From: Candidatus Nitrosopumilus sp.
GTDB taxonomy: Archaea > Thermoproteota > Nitrososphaeria > Nitrososphaerales > Nitrosopumilaceae
Direction of reading: 5' to 3'
Assembly (NCBI GenBank): GCA_029255365.1
Contig: JAPFQF010000050.1
Coordinates: forward strand, 1-64,000
DNA: 64,000 nucleotides
Numbering within the stretch: the stretch's first letter is position 1; every line of letters starts with the position of its first letter. This document shows, piece after piece, positions 39,701 to 49,451 of this stretch. A model generated the notes under the pieces. The model ran no database searches and had not been told where the DNA came from. It was given only the letters and a program-made list of their open reading frames with translations. Both the position numbers and the translations under genes were made by a program.

Positions 39701-39850
39701 AACTACTCAGCAGGCCAGATAACGGATTTGTGGATGCAGGAATGGCGAACCACCGTATTTGGTTGCAAATATTGCATTGATCAAATCATTTTTGGGCATG
39801 CTTGAGGCAGTTACGAATTGTTTTTATTTTACTCTTCAAGGTTTACAGTA

Positions 39851-39997
39851 TTGAAAGATGTCCTGATGAATGTGGTTCTGGAAAGCAAATTGACTTGCCT
39901 GATATGCAACAGTGAAATCAAGATATACTTTGAAGAGAGATATCAGGGCATGAGGGGCAAGTGTACAACTTGCAGCATCAATTTTCCTCTAGAATGA
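39851..39997 (+). CDS. Small zinc-ribbon protein
   Basis: TTG start; MKDVLMNVVLESKLTCLICNSEIKIYFEERYQGMRGKCTTCSINFPLE; two CxxC. Confidence 0.5.
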   Translation: MKDVLMNVVLESKLTCLICNSEIKIYFEERYQGMRGKCTTCSINFPLE

Positions 39998-40211
39998 GAC
40001 GGCTCAAATGATGCGAACTTGAGCGTGTTTGAGTTTGGAATCACTCCAACCAATCCGTAATTGAGTGGTTGTTGGTTCTCCTGAATAAAATGACTGGTAC
40101 GCCGTTCTTTATGACTTTGAATTGATACATGGTGGAACAATGAGGATATGATTAAAGATCTGCAGGGTATTGTTGAATAGAGTTTAATATCGAGTGTCAC
40201 CATATTTGATC

Positions 40212-40529
40212 ATGGAATTGTTGGACGATAAGATGAGAGTGTGGACAGAGAGCTCGCAATATGTGAAAAAGAACCCAGGAGTGTATGTTTTGTACAATAG
40301 GAAAAAAGATCCAATATACATAGGTGAAACAGACAATCTGGAAGAAAGGTTTGCAAAATATGTGAACACTGAATTTGAGGGAGACGAATGCAAGCAAAAA
40401 ACGTCATTTTATCAGAGAATCGTTGCAGACAATCCGAAAGAAATGCAGATGCAGTTAATTGAAGATTTTAAAAATCAAACTGGCAGTATTCCTGCATGTA
40501 ATGCAGAGATCAGACTGGAAACGCAGTAA
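40212..40529 (+). CDS. GIY-YIG domain protein
   Basis: 'NPGVYVLYNRKKDPIYIGETDNLEERFAKY'. Confidence 0.8.
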   Translation: MELLDDKMRVWTESSQYVKKNPGVYVLYNRKKDPIYIGETDNLEERFAKYVNTEFEGDECKQKTSFYQRIVADNPKEMQMQLIEDFKNQTGSIPACNAEIRLETQ

Positions 40530-40592
40530 GCAAGTTCACTGCATTGCAATGTATTCTTACTTGATTAATAGAAAAAAATAGCATAGTGTTTC

Positions 40593-40835
40593 ATGTCAAA
40601 CACATTAATTTACATTGCAATCGTCGTAGCAGTTGCAGCGATGGCAGGCGCAATTACATACGGTACTGAAAACCAAAAAAACTACATTCCAGAAGATGCA
40701 GTTTTATCTCAAGCAGCAGAGCAAGGTTTGCTACCAAAGACAGGAGTCCTTGGAGCCGATTTAAACAAGGAAAAATGGCATGAGGATCCTTTTGGCGACC
40801 TAGCACAAAAAGTCAGAGAGCAGAACGGTAGATAA
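40593..40835 (+). CDS. Small membrane-anchored hypothetical protein
   Basis: 80 aa; N-terminal TM 'IYIAIVVAVAAMAGAITYG'. Confidence 0.6.
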   Translation: MSNTLIYIAIVVAVAAMAGAITYGTENQKNYIPEDAVLSQAAEQGLLPKTGVLGADLNKEKWHEDPFGDLAQKVREQNGR

Positions 40836-40956
40836 TCAATTATAGATTATCATACACTTTATTTTTAATATTTTTACGCGGTACAGCCACCCCATTATGA
40901 ACAGGTTTTAAATTTTTTAAGAAAGTAATTTAACTTAGATACCGGTTAATAATGAA

Positions 40957-41106
40957 ATGCACCAGTGCTATTATTGCGATCAATTGTTCGGTTCAAAAGA
41001 GGAGCTTTACGATCATGTCGAAGTTCATTCAGATATTGAAAGAAACAAAGAAATCATGGATAGGAAAAAAGAGTCCACCAAAAATAGAGGTCAAAGCCCA
41101 GACTAA
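40957..41106 (+). CDS. C2H2 zinc-finger small protein
   Basis: 49 aa MHQCYYCDQLFGSKEELYDHVEVHSDIERNKEIMDRKKESTKNRGQSPD; alternative frame to the 40952 track ORF. Confidence 0.7.
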   Translation: MHQCYYCDQLFGSKEELYDHVEVHSDIERNKEIMDRKKESTKNRGQSPD

Positions 41107-41176
41107 AAAAAATAGAGTAAAGGTCAAAAATTTTCAAATTCTGGAGCAGATATAAGAATTATTTTCATAACCAGTA

Positions 41177-41443
41177 TTGGACTGGGTCGAGGTATTGATG
41201 CAAAAATCATGCGATAAAAGCCTTACAAAGGGGGAAGTGTTGCAGAGTCTTTTTCACATGATTGAGGTGAATGAGAACACGTTAAATCACATTCAAACAA
41301 ACAAAACAGATTTCGGCCCAGAGATTGAGGAGTTAAAGCAGACAGAGATTAGAGATTTGAACTTTCACCTGAAATATTATAGAAGCCTAGTAAACTACAT
41401 CAATTCAACTCCAGAAAATAAAATCATAGGGCACAGATCTTAA
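41177..41443 (+). CDS. Hypothetical protein
   Basis: 88 aa, TTG start. Confidence 0.5.
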   Translation: MDWVEVLMQKSCDKSLTKGEVLQSLFHMIEVNENTLNHIQTNKTDFGPEIEELKQTEIRDLNFHLKYYRSLVNYINSTPENKIIGHRS

Positions 41444-41638
41444 CTATCGCTTGACACCATCTAGAATACAAAAGTTACAGGTGCCGATTTTTTTCTTTTG
41501 TAATCCCCACTCATTTTCCGTGTGTCCTGAATTGAGATCAGATAATTCTCCCCACTTGAATTTCGGCAGATTTGCAGTTTCCATAAATCAAAATTGTATC
41601 ATGCGCATTTAACAAGACAGTCCGCACTGCAAGACAGA

Positions 41639-42274
41639 TTATGATCGTAGTTTCCTGAAGATCAAGTCATAATTTGATTGCACGTCCACATTCTTGCCAT
41701 GATTTGTTTCATTTTGATATTTCAGAGACTTTTCATCAAAGATGTTTTGCAATTTTTCTACTTCTTTGTTGATCATTTTGCCAGAATCTTCTTTGGCAAA
41801 CTGTTTTTGCTGTTCCTCATTTTGGCCCCTTGTAGAAAAGTGCCTTTTGTAAAATTTCTCCCGTAATTTTATAAGATTTTCGCGTTTGACTAGTTCAGCC
41901 AGATCAAAATTTCCCTGCTGGTGACCTAGCAGCGAATCATTTGCCTCAGATGATCGCACCCAAGATAGTAGCGGATGAAACTCTACAAAGAGAGAAATGT
42001 CCTCAATCAGGAAAACAATGTCATTGCCAATTTCATCTGAATTTACAGTCCAAGTGAATCGGTATTTTACCACGCTGTGGCTGTCTTCAAATATTGCAGG
42101 GTTTGATTCTGCTTGAAAATCCGACCAACTTAGAGAAAAATAAGGAGTCCATTCCAAAGTGGATTTTTCGCCCATAACACCTAGCATTCCTGTCAGGATA
42201 AAATTATTCTTTATTTTTCCACGAGTAAAACGAACAAAACGTTTGCGCGGATATTTTTTAAATTTCAGGCTCAA
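41639..42274 (-). CDS. Hypothetical protein
   Basis: 211 aa ORF. Confidence 0.6.
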   Translation of the reverse strand: MSLKFKKYPRKRFVRFTRGKIKNNFILTGMLGVMGEKSTLEWTPYFSLSWSDFQAESNPAIFEDSHSVVKYRFTWTVNSDEIGNDIVFLIEDISLFVEFHPLLSWVRSSEANDSLLGHQQGNFDLAELVKRENLIKLREKFYKRHFSTRGQNEEQQKQFAKEDSGKMINKEVEKLQNIFDEKSLKYQNETNHGKNVDVQSNYDLIFRKLRS

Positions 42275-42504
42275 GGAGGTATCAATTCGAAATGGATCAC
42301 TTTTTCAACCCTTTTTGATCAAAAATCAAGACATGGTTAATTTTAAGAATTTTTGAAAACACCAATCAATACGAATATTGAAAGCAAGATGATTGCAAAT
42401 TTGGTATCTGGTGTAACCCCCAAAGGGCCGATGATAAAAGATATCAAATTTGCTTGCTTTCTAAATTCCAAACTATTAATCTTGGAAAATTTCAACACAT
42501 ATTC

Positions 42505-42582
42505 ATGATGAAAAAATTTTATGCGTGGATGGGAATTTCGGTGGCAGCGCTAATTGTAGGATTGATTCTGCTGTTCGGATAA
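42505..42582 (+). CDS. Single-TM microprotein
   Basis: 25 aa MMKKFYAWMGISVAALIVGLILLFG. Confidence 0.4.
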   Translation: MMKKFYAWMGISVAALIVGLILLFG

Positions 42583-42701
42583 TTAGGACGTAATTTTAAA
42601 ATTAGGATTGCAGTCAAGACGGTTTAGGATGTCGTTGATTTTCTCGATTAACTTGTTCTGTTGATCAATTAGTAATTGTCAATTTTGTCGCGGCCAAATT
42701 T

Positions 42702-42956
42702 TTAATTCGGGTGGGAGTTTTTCATATAATCTGACTTTTCCTCGTCTGAAAGCAATTGTTCGTTAAGGGGGGATAATTTCAAAATGTTTTGAAACGCAGG
42801 GCATTCGCAATCAACGGAAAAAAGATCCTCGCATTTAGGACACCGAATAACAGTGTGTGAGCCCCAATCACATTCTATGTCGTCAATGATTTCAAAAATA
42901 ACAGCCTCGCCACAAATGCAATAAAATTTGTTTTGAAATTTTTCACTCAGAGACAC
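42702..42956 (-). CDS. Zinc-ribbon protein
   Basis: 84 aa; 'YCICGEAV...VIRCPKCEDLFSVDCECP'. Confidence 0.6.
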   Translation of the reverse strand: MSLSEKFQNKFYCICGEAVIFEIIDDIECDWGSHTVIRCPKCEDLFSVDCECPAFQNILKLSPLNEQLLSDEEKSDYMKNSHPN

Positions 42957-43021
42957 GCATGACTCTTTGAAAGATCAAATATAATTTAATAACAATAAGG
43001 TTTTGAGGAATTTGTATTAAA

Positions 43022-43225
43022 TTGACAGAATGCCCCACATGTAGACTTGCAATGGAGTCGCATTCAACTGAAGAACTAATGGAATGTTGCATGAAACAGA
43101 TAGGTGATGAGTTTTCAGAAGAAGATTCAGGCATCTGCCCCAATTGCAAACACGATATCAAAAAACACTCAAGCAAAGAGCTTGCAGAATGCACCATAGC
43201 ATTTCTCAAATCAGGGATCATCTAG
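43022..43225 (+). CDS. Double zinc-binding small protein
   Basis: 67 aa; 'CPTCRLAMESHSTEELMECCM' and 'CPNCKHDIKKHSSKELAECTI', an internal repeat. Confidence 0.65.
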   Translation: MTECPTCRLAMESHSTEELMECCMKQIGDEFSEEDSGICPNCKHDIKKHSSKELAECTIAFLKSGII

Positions 43226-43266
43226 CACAAGATAAGATTAAACAGAAGAAAAAACCATGAAATTCA

Positions 43267-43854
43267 TTGGATCAGGTAACCAAAAAACTAATCCGGGAAC
43301 ATTCACCAATGTGGACCAACAAACAGATTTGGGAATTCGAACAAGTTAACGAGGAGTTAACTTTTGACACAGTCTATGCAGAGCGGAATAATTTTGAATC
43401 ATGGAAAACAAAATTTGCAAATCCAGATTCAGTCATAAGGGATCTTGTAGTTAGAACGTTTGATAACTTCTTTGACGGTTATGAGTTGTGGATTTCAAAC
43501 AAAGATCATGGAAAACTAGACTCAAAATACGTAGCATATCTCATGTCAGTTATGGCAGACATTATGATAGAGGAGGAGGTATGCCTCAATTTTAGAATAG
43601 ACAATGACTGTCTTGTAGTAAGGATAGATGAGAAAGCAGACGTAATTGACTGTAAAGAATTTTTTGAGGAATTTTATCATCTGGCAACAGGATTTAATTT
43701 TGACACGGATACTGGAATTCCAGATGATGAAACAGAGGCCGAGATGTACCTTACACGACTGCAGGAAGAATTCGATGTGCGTATGAAAAACATGCTAGGC
43801 GATAAATATCTGCCAGGCAACAATGATCCGGATACGCTGAATGCAAAGGATTGA
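43267..43854 (+). CDS. Hypothetical protein
   Basis: 195 aa acidic ORF, TTG start. Confidence 0.65.
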   Translation: MDQVTKKLIREHSPMWTNKQIWEFEQVNEELTFDTVYAERNNFESWKTKFANPDSVIRDLVVRTFDNFFDGYELWISNKDHGKLDSKYVAYLMSVMADIMIEEEVCLNFRIDNDCLVVRIDEKADVIDCKEFFEEFYHLATGFNFDTDTGIPDDETEAEMYLTRLQEEFDVRMKNMLGDKYLPGNNDPDTLNAKD

Positions 43855-43871
43855 TATAAAATACAAGTGAA

Positions 43872-44246
43872 GTGGATAGAGAAACAATGTCAGAGAGAAA
43901 ACCATACAGAAATTTCAAAAAACGAGAGCCCAGTATGACGACAGAGCAAAAGGTGGAAAGTTTCGTAAAGAGAAATTCTCAAAGCGGTTTCTTTACAAAA
44001 GTATCAACCATATCATACAAGTTTGACGTCTCTGAGGACATGGCATGGAACATTGTCGGTGAATTGTTATCCAGCGGGGACTTTGAGTCGATGCATGATG
44101 ATTATACTGGAGAGATGAAACTGTGTGAGACTGGAAAAATATACGTCACGCTTGATCTGGAGCAAAAAAGAAAGAGGGCAAGATATCAAGCAAGTAAAAA
44201 AAATCAAACCAAAGACAAACCCAAACCAAATAAAGCAAACTCTTAA
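43872..44246 (+). CDS. Hypothetical protein with basic C-terminus
   Basis: 124 aa, 18 bp downstream of previous gene. Confidence 0.6.
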   Translation: MDRETMSERKPYRNFKKREPSMTTEQKVESFVKRNSQSGFFTKVSTISYKFDVSEDMAWNIVGELLSSGDFESMHDDYTGEMKLCETGKIYVTLDLEQKRKRARYQASKKNQTKDKPKPNKANS

Positions 44247-44346
44247 TTCCAAATCAGTTTCATGCAAAACATGGATGATGAAAACATGCCAGCGCAGTGC
44301 CATCCAGTTACAAAATCAAAAAAGAAAAAAACAGCGGATGTAAAAA

Positions 44347-44583
44347 ATGATACAGTGTAAACTGTGCGGCACCCCACTAGGAAAGGAACCAACCACAGAA
44401 GAATTGGAAACCCATTGGAAGAAACACCACAGCTGGCATTGGGAATCAAACAAAAATAAAACCCCCGAAGACGCATTGTTAAAAAAAGATAACCGCCGCC
44501 TTGGAACAGCAGCCGTTTGCAGCATGCCTGAACCGCCAAACGAAGGCGTCAACTGTGATTCAGGCTCGAGATACAAAAGATGA
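44347..44583 (+). CDS. C2H2-like zinc-binding protein
   Basis: 78 aa; 'MIQCKLCGTPLGKEPTTEELETHWKKHH'. Confidence 0.6.
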   Translation: MIQCKLCGTPLGKEPTTEELETHWKKHHSWHWESNKNKTPEDALLKKDNRRLGTAAVCSMPEPPNEGVNCDSGSRYKR

Positions 44584-44686
44584 GTCAAGCACATTTCAAA
44601 CATTTGTTTAATTTGAACAGAAAAATGAAACTAATTTTTGGAATTTGCAGCAAGTAATTTATCAAATAATTGCGCATAGACATATC

Positions 44687-44824
44687 ATGAACGATGACTT
44701 TGCAGAATATACAAAATGCAGAACGTGTGGCGTCGCCCTTCTTTATTGTGACTGCAACTGCCCATACTGCGGAAAAAGGGAAGGGTGCAATTGTGAGATG
44801 AGCCCAATTGCAACCACGCCTTGA
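44687..44824 (+). CDS. Cys-rich microprotein
   Basis: 45 aa MNDDFAEYTKCRTCGVALLYCDCNCPYCGKREGCNCEMSPIATTP; 8 Cys. Confidence 0.6.
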   Translation: MNDDFAEYTKCRTCGVALLYCDCNCPYCGKREGCNCEMSPIATTP

Positions 44825-44916
44825 TTTGTTTTCATAATTTTGGTTCACGCATGACGAGGAATTAATTTTAAGCTAAAAACTGTGAAAAAACTCACTTTGA
44901 ATCTGTAATAGGGATT

Positions 44917-45162
44917 TTGTCATCATTGCACATGTCAGTGAAAGCATACGATATCAAAGCAAAAAAGAAAGTGTCGATGGACAATCCAAAACCGTATCTA
45001 ATGAAAAACGGATCATGGGCACTAAAGGGAACTAGCTCTGAGACAGGAATCAACCTGTTCAAAATTGTCGGAAGGCAAAAACCAACTGTCGGGCAGTCGA
45101 AATTTGAAACGTTTAGAAATTTCTTCACCAGCAGACAGTGTGAATGTGAAAAACAGTGCTAG
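44917..45162 (+). CDS. Hypothetical protein with C-terminal Cys cluster
   Basis: 81 aa; '...FFTSRQCECEKQC'; likely start MSVKAYDIKAKKK at 44932. Confidence 0.55.
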   Translation: MSSLHMSVKAYDIKAKKKVSMDNPKPYLMKNGSWALKGTSSETGINLFKIVGRQKPTVGQSKFETFRNFFTSRQCECEKQC

Positions 45163-45277
45163 GTTGATTTTTTTATCTAGCCTCAAATTTGGACACGGTT
45201 TGCCAGTAAAGCAAATACAGAGATGCACTTTCTCATCAATTAGAAAGCATTAATTTGATTATACTTGAAATCAAATC

Positions 45278-45745
45278 ATGTCTTTAGATATTGCCTGGAA
45301 GAAGAACTTTTACGGCATATCATGGGCTTATGAGAAAGACAGATTGGTCGTGTCCATAGTTTTTGAGGACAAAAAAGAGGCAATGTCCATTGCCAGAGAG
45401 ATTGAGGATTGGAGCGACAAATTTACCAGATTGACCATCATCGAGAAAGAAAATGACGAGTTTGCAATTTGTTGCTACCAGGATCCCCAAATTTCAAAAA
45501 ACGACAGTCACCTAGGATTGTTTAGGACAGGTATGAGGCAGAGTGGCGGGTATGAGCAGGCAAAGCCGATGATTGTGGAGAAGTCACCGCTGCTACAAAT
45601 TGCATACGCTGCAGATGTTATAGATATGAACACATATGAGCAGATTTCGCGACTGGTCCCAATGCGAAAATGCAGAATCATATCCGAGAAAGACTTGAAG
45701 AGACAGGAATACTATTACGAGAAAACTGCAAACTCTCAAAATTAA
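45278..45745 (+). CDS. Hypothetical protein
   Basis: 155 aa ORF. Confidence 0.65.
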   Translation: MSLDIAWKKNFYGISWAYEKDRLVVSIVFEDKKEAMSIAREIEDWSDKFTRLTIIEKENDEFAICCYQDPQISKNDSHLGLFRTGMRQSGGYEQAKPMIVEKSPLLQIAYAADVIDMNTYEQISRLVPMRKCRIISEKDLKRQEYYYEKTANSQN

Positions 45746-46151
45746 AAGGTGAGATTCAAAAATTCTAGGATTGAATCGTCACAGATATGGTCGGGTAACA
45801 GTCATTAATGAATTTCGATATAAGGCGTTACTACTCTTTCATACTGAGAATTATACTGAGAAATCGTTCATCGTCGTTAAATAGAAATCTCTCCAACCGT
45901 ATAACATGCAAGATAATAGCGGTCAGCAGAATTGGGAAGAAGTAATCGGCCTTTCATGGTTAATTTCAGACGAATAAAATGTCAGGCAATCTTTGCAGTT
46001 TTGATTGGTGGTGCAGACTGGAAGAATCCGGCGACGAACTGCCTTAGAACCACCCAAGGCGTTTGCTTTTTAATCCAGTGTCCATAAAGCAGAATTTTTG
46101 TTTTGGAAAGAGTAATTACTTCACAATCTAGTAAAATTTCAAGCATTGTCG

Positions 46152-46277
46152 ATGATTGAGCACACCAAAGAATGCAAATACAGAATGAGCAATGACATGC
46201 CACATTTCAACTGCACCTGCCAATGCCACAAAATCATCATGGCAGAATCATCAAAAATGCAATCAAGGACTTTTTGA
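46152..46277 (+). CDS. Cys-rich microprotein
   Basis: 41 aa MIEHTKECKYRMSNDMPHFNCTCQCHKIIMAESSKMQSRTF. Confidence 0.5.
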   Translation: MIEHTKECKYRMSNDMPHFNCTCQCHKIIMAESSKMQSRTF

Positions 46278-46490
46278 TTCAGGCTCAAAACTGTCTATTA
46301 TCTCAGTTATGCTGGCAAGCAACGTCTTTTTAATTTCCGCTTGACTCATCCCAGATTTGTGCATTAGCTTCATCTGGTCCATTATTGAAAAATGAACCCT
46401 GCCTTGAAGGTAATCGACGATTCCAAATCCCGTCTTTGGAAATTCTGTCACAAACACGTCGGACTCTGAAGATTCATCTGTACCACTCAT
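46263..46490 (-). CDS. Hypothetical protein
   Basis: 75 aa ORF, 3' overlap with the microprotein. Confidence 0.5.
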   Translation of the reverse strand: MSGTDESSESDVFVTEFPKTGFGIVDYLQGRVHFSIMDQMKLMHKSGMSQAEIKKTLLASITEIIDSFEPESKSP

Positions 46491-46836
46491 GGCATAGTTT
46501 CAAAAAAACCAGTTATAAAATTTCCAAATCACTCATCATGCCATATACAACGCTGTAAATTCTCAAATTTGTAATTCGTACAAGGCAAATGTGACAACAA
46601 TGGTTGATCTAAAAAACTACATTCTCAGGGTACCGAAGAACAGTAGAAATTAACAAGGTTAAGAAAAACATTCCTAGGCTCCAAAACAACGATGATCAAA
46701 TGAACGCGTTTAGATTAACAACCCAGATAATGAAATACTATGATTACATCCAAGATACAGAAAAACATCTTAGAACCACGGATTAACCATCGATTTAACT
46801 GCAAATATTCTTTAAACCAAACAAAAAGCATAACTC

Positions 46837-47187
46837 ATGACAGAATTTGTCCACAAGCCGTATGACAAAATCTATGTCCGCGACATGATAAAGCTGAGTC
46901 TGGACGATCTTATCAGCATGATGTCCTCCCTGGAAGCGGCAAGTGTATACTGGATTGATGGCGTATTATTTGCAAGCTTTGCAATGACAGAATCCGAAGA
47001 ACTGGCAAAAAAAGAGATGCAAAACAAGATGTTCCTAGACAAGATAATTTTTGCAGTGTATGAAAAATACACAAAGACGGTAAAATCGTCAACCAACTTG
47101 GAAATCGGAGTATTAAACATGCAAAAAAGCAAACTCTACCAAGACCTGATCGCATGGCTTAAAAGCCAACCAATATGGAATGAATAA
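46837..47187 (+). CDS. Hypothetical protein
   Basis: 116 aa ORF. Confidence 0.6.
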   Translation: MTEFVHKPYDKIYVRDMIKLSLDDLISMMSSLEAASVYWIDGVLFASFAMTESEELAKKEMQNKMFLDKIIFAVYEKYTKTVKSSTNLEIGVLNMQKSKLYQDLIAWLKSQPIWNE

Positions 47188-47193
47188 AAAAAT

Positions 47194-47490
47194 TTAAGAT
47201 TGGTTCCATGAAGGATAGCCGCCTTCCAAAGTAATTGCGTCAAATCCCTCCTTCACTAGTTCGTCAGCTGCAATGTTTCCCCTGTAACCGGTTCCGCAAT
47301 AGGTGCAGATTTTCTTACCCCTAATGCCTTCAATCTGTTTTTTCTTTGCATTTCTAATACTCAACCCCAAAGGCATGTGAACAGAGTCTACAATTTTTCC
47401 ACCGTCTAACTCGTCTGACTCTCGGACATCAATGATTACAAAATCATTTTTTTGCGACATTAGTTCTTTTGCAGTAATTGTATCTGCCAT
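47194..47490 (-). CDS. Rhodanese-like domain protein
   Basis: 98 aa; 'DFVIIDVRESDEL...KKICTYCGTGYRGNIAADELVKEGFDAITLEGGYPSW'. Confidence 0.9.
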   Translation of the reverse strand: MADTITAKELMSQKNDFVIIDVRESDELDGGKIVDSVHMPLGLSIRNAKKKQIEGIRGKKICTYCGTGYRGNIAADELVKEGFDAITLEGGYPSWNQS

Positions 47491-47529
47491 GACTGATATT
47501 ATACGCAGTCTAATTTATTTCTGTGTAAT

Positions 47530-47703
47530 CTAATTTACAATAGACGTATGATCAATTCTAGCCATCATGCATTCCAAATGAATTTGTTCTTCAGTGACAT
47601 ACCCGCACTCATGACAGTAAAATTGGTTTTCTTTGTTGCAAACGTCACACTTTTTGTTTACCTCCAGTCCGTTACCGCATTGTCTGCATGATTCTTCTTT
47701 CAT
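47530..47703 (-). CDS. Zinc-ribbon microprotein
   Basis: 57 aa MKEESCRQCGNGLEVNKKCDVCNKENQFYCHECGYVTEEQIHLECMMARIDHTSIVN; not in ORF track. Confidence 0.65.
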   Translation of the reverse strand: MKEESCRQCGNGLEVNKKCDVCNKENQFYCHECGYVTEEQIHLECMMARIDHTSIVN

Positions 47704-47801
47704 GGACTAGAATACACGTTGCCAAATTTAAACACTGTGAAAATTAGAGACACCTAACGAACCATCTTTCGTATAAAGTTCTAGCATTAATAATTTAGAA
47801 T

Positions 47802-47891
47802 ATGCAAGAAAAAATACGCATGAAAACAAAACAAACAGTAAACTTCCCAAAATTGGGATTTGCTAAAACTAATCAAGAAGATGAAGAATGA
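47802..47891 (+). CDS. Microprotein
   Basis: 29 aa MQEKIRMKTKQTVNFPKLGFAKTNQEDEE. Confidence 0.3.
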   Translation: MQEKIRMKTKQTVNFPKLGFAKTNQEDEE

Positions 47892-47968
47892 ATTTTAAAT
47901 TTCTCTTCACTGTCAATAATATTCTCCAGGATTATGAAATTAAATAGTGATCTTGTGTTAGTCTTGAC

Positions 47969-48041
47969 GGGGACGTAGGTTAGCTTGGTATACTGCCAGC
48001 CTCGGGTGCTGGAGATCATGGGTTCAAATCCCATCGTCCCC
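47969..48041 (+). tRNA. tRNA-Pro (anticodon CGG)
   Basis: ggggacg-ta-ggttagcttggtatact-g-ccagc-ctcgggt-gctgg-agatc-atggg-ttcaaat-cccat-cgtcccc. Confidence 0.93.
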
Positions 48042-48257
48042 AGATAATCATATCATATTACAAATTGGTTCTATAGGAGGTTATACCACATGGTAGTCGA
48101 TAGAAAAATCAAAGTGACAAACACCACTAATTATCTTCCTCTAACGGATAAGATAACACAAGTCAGTCTTTGTTCCATTATCAAATAATGAGCAAACCAG
48201 GCATTGTCTTGACACGGATAATTTTGACGCAATGTTTAATTCGATGAAATAGGATAA

Positions 48258-48890
48258 ATGGAAATGGAAAAGTTATCCTTTGGAAATAAAAAAATGGGAT
48301 TGTTTTTAGTTGCAGCAATGTCAATATCTCTATTTTCTGCAACTGTGTCAGGAGACGAACAAAATAATTCACCTAAAATTATTGACGATAATCCTCCCGA
48401 TCTTTTCGTTCCCAAAGATATCTACGTATTGGCCAAAAATCCCGTCAAGGTTGATTTCATAGTAAAAGCAACGGATAATGTCGATGAAAAAGTTAACGTT
48501 CAATGCGATAAAATCTCAAAAAGTATTTTCAAACTAGGGAAGACCACTGTCAGATGTGAAGCAGAAGATTCCACAGGCAATAAAAGCAGGGCATCATTTA
48601 TTGTCAATGTCGGATACGACATTGTTCAAATACCCTCATGGGTAAAACACCCCACCAGACTATGGGTTGAAAATTCAATAGATGATAAAACATATGCAAA
48701 AACAATGAGCTTTTTAATCAAAGAGCGAGTAGTCCAGATTCCTTTTTCAAAAAGTCCAAATAATTCCGAGTCAGAAATTCCAGTATGGATTAAGACCAAC
48801 GCCAAATCATGGGTAGATAATAAAATATCTGACGACGAATACTCGATAATACTGCAATGGCTAATTAATCGAAACATCATTCAGTTTTAA
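48258..48890 (+). CDS. Exported protein with HYR-like domain and two C-terminal repeats
   Basis: 210 aa; signal peptide; 'FVVKATDNVDEKVNVQCDK.../TVRCEAEDSTGNKSRASF'-type region plus two 'IPxWVK...WVdnkIsDdeYsiil.WLI' repeats. Confidence 0.7.
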   Translation: MEMEKLSFGNKKMGLFLVAAMSISLFSATVSGDEQNNSPKIIDDNPPDLFVPKDIYVLAKNPVKVDFIVKATDNVDEKVNVQCDKISKSIFKLGKTTVRCEAEDSTGNKSRASFIVNVGYDIVQIPSWVKHPTRLWVENSIDDKTYAKTMSFLIKERVVQIPFSKSPNNSESEIPVWIKTNAKSWVDNKISDDEYSIILQWLINRNIIQF

Positions 48891-49032
48891 AATAGACGGT
48901 GCTTCAAGATCAAAAAACAGAACCAGGAACATCATTTCGGATAGCACCACAGTGGAAAAAAAGGCACAACAGTCAGATGCCAACTAGCATATTTTTGCCA
49001 TTTAGTTTCAACCAATTCCAGATCAAGTAAAA

Positions 49033-49143
49033 TTAATTTTTGAGAACCAAATTTTCAAGGGATAGTCCATAGTAGGAATTATCCCCAGCATTTATTTTCC
49101 CAAGCAATTCTTTTTTCAGCATCCGAATTTCTTTTTCAGTCAT
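49033..49143 (-). CDS. Microprotein
   Basis: 36 aa MTEKEIRMLKKELLGKINAGDNSYYGLSLENLVLKN. Confidence 0.4.
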   Translation of the reverse strand: MTEKEIRMLKKELLGKINAGDNSYYGLSLENLVLKN

Positions 49144-49325
49144 AATGATATGATGTAAAATAACGTGTGAGATAATCCTCTCTTTTCAATTATTGCAAAG
49201 CAATAGCTCGTAGCGAATCAATTTTTTGGCAAATCAGGTGGGAATAACTAAAATCGCGATAAAACGCAAGTATCAACCATGAAAATCAAGACGGGGCTAA
49301 TATGCAATGATTTGAAATTTACCAC

Positions 49326-49451
49326 ATGTCTAAAGAATCAGAAAAGGAATTAAAAAAACCGGATCAGGAAGTGGGAAAGGAAGAATCACACAGGCTAGAA
49401 CTGAAAGAGGGACACATGCAAGATGAAAAATATGACGAACCAGAAGAGTAG
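49326..49451 (+). CDS. Charged microprotein
   Basis: 41 aa MSKESEKELKKPDQEVGKEESHRLELKEGHMQDEKYDEPEE. Confidence 0.45.
   Translation: MSKESEKELKKPDQEVGKEESHRLELKEGHMQDEKYDEPEE

Noticed and set aside
40194-40211. N-terminal MSPYLI extension of the GIY-YIG ORF
   Set aside because: The in-frame ATG at 40212 is a more typical start; the track start is a non-ATG codon.
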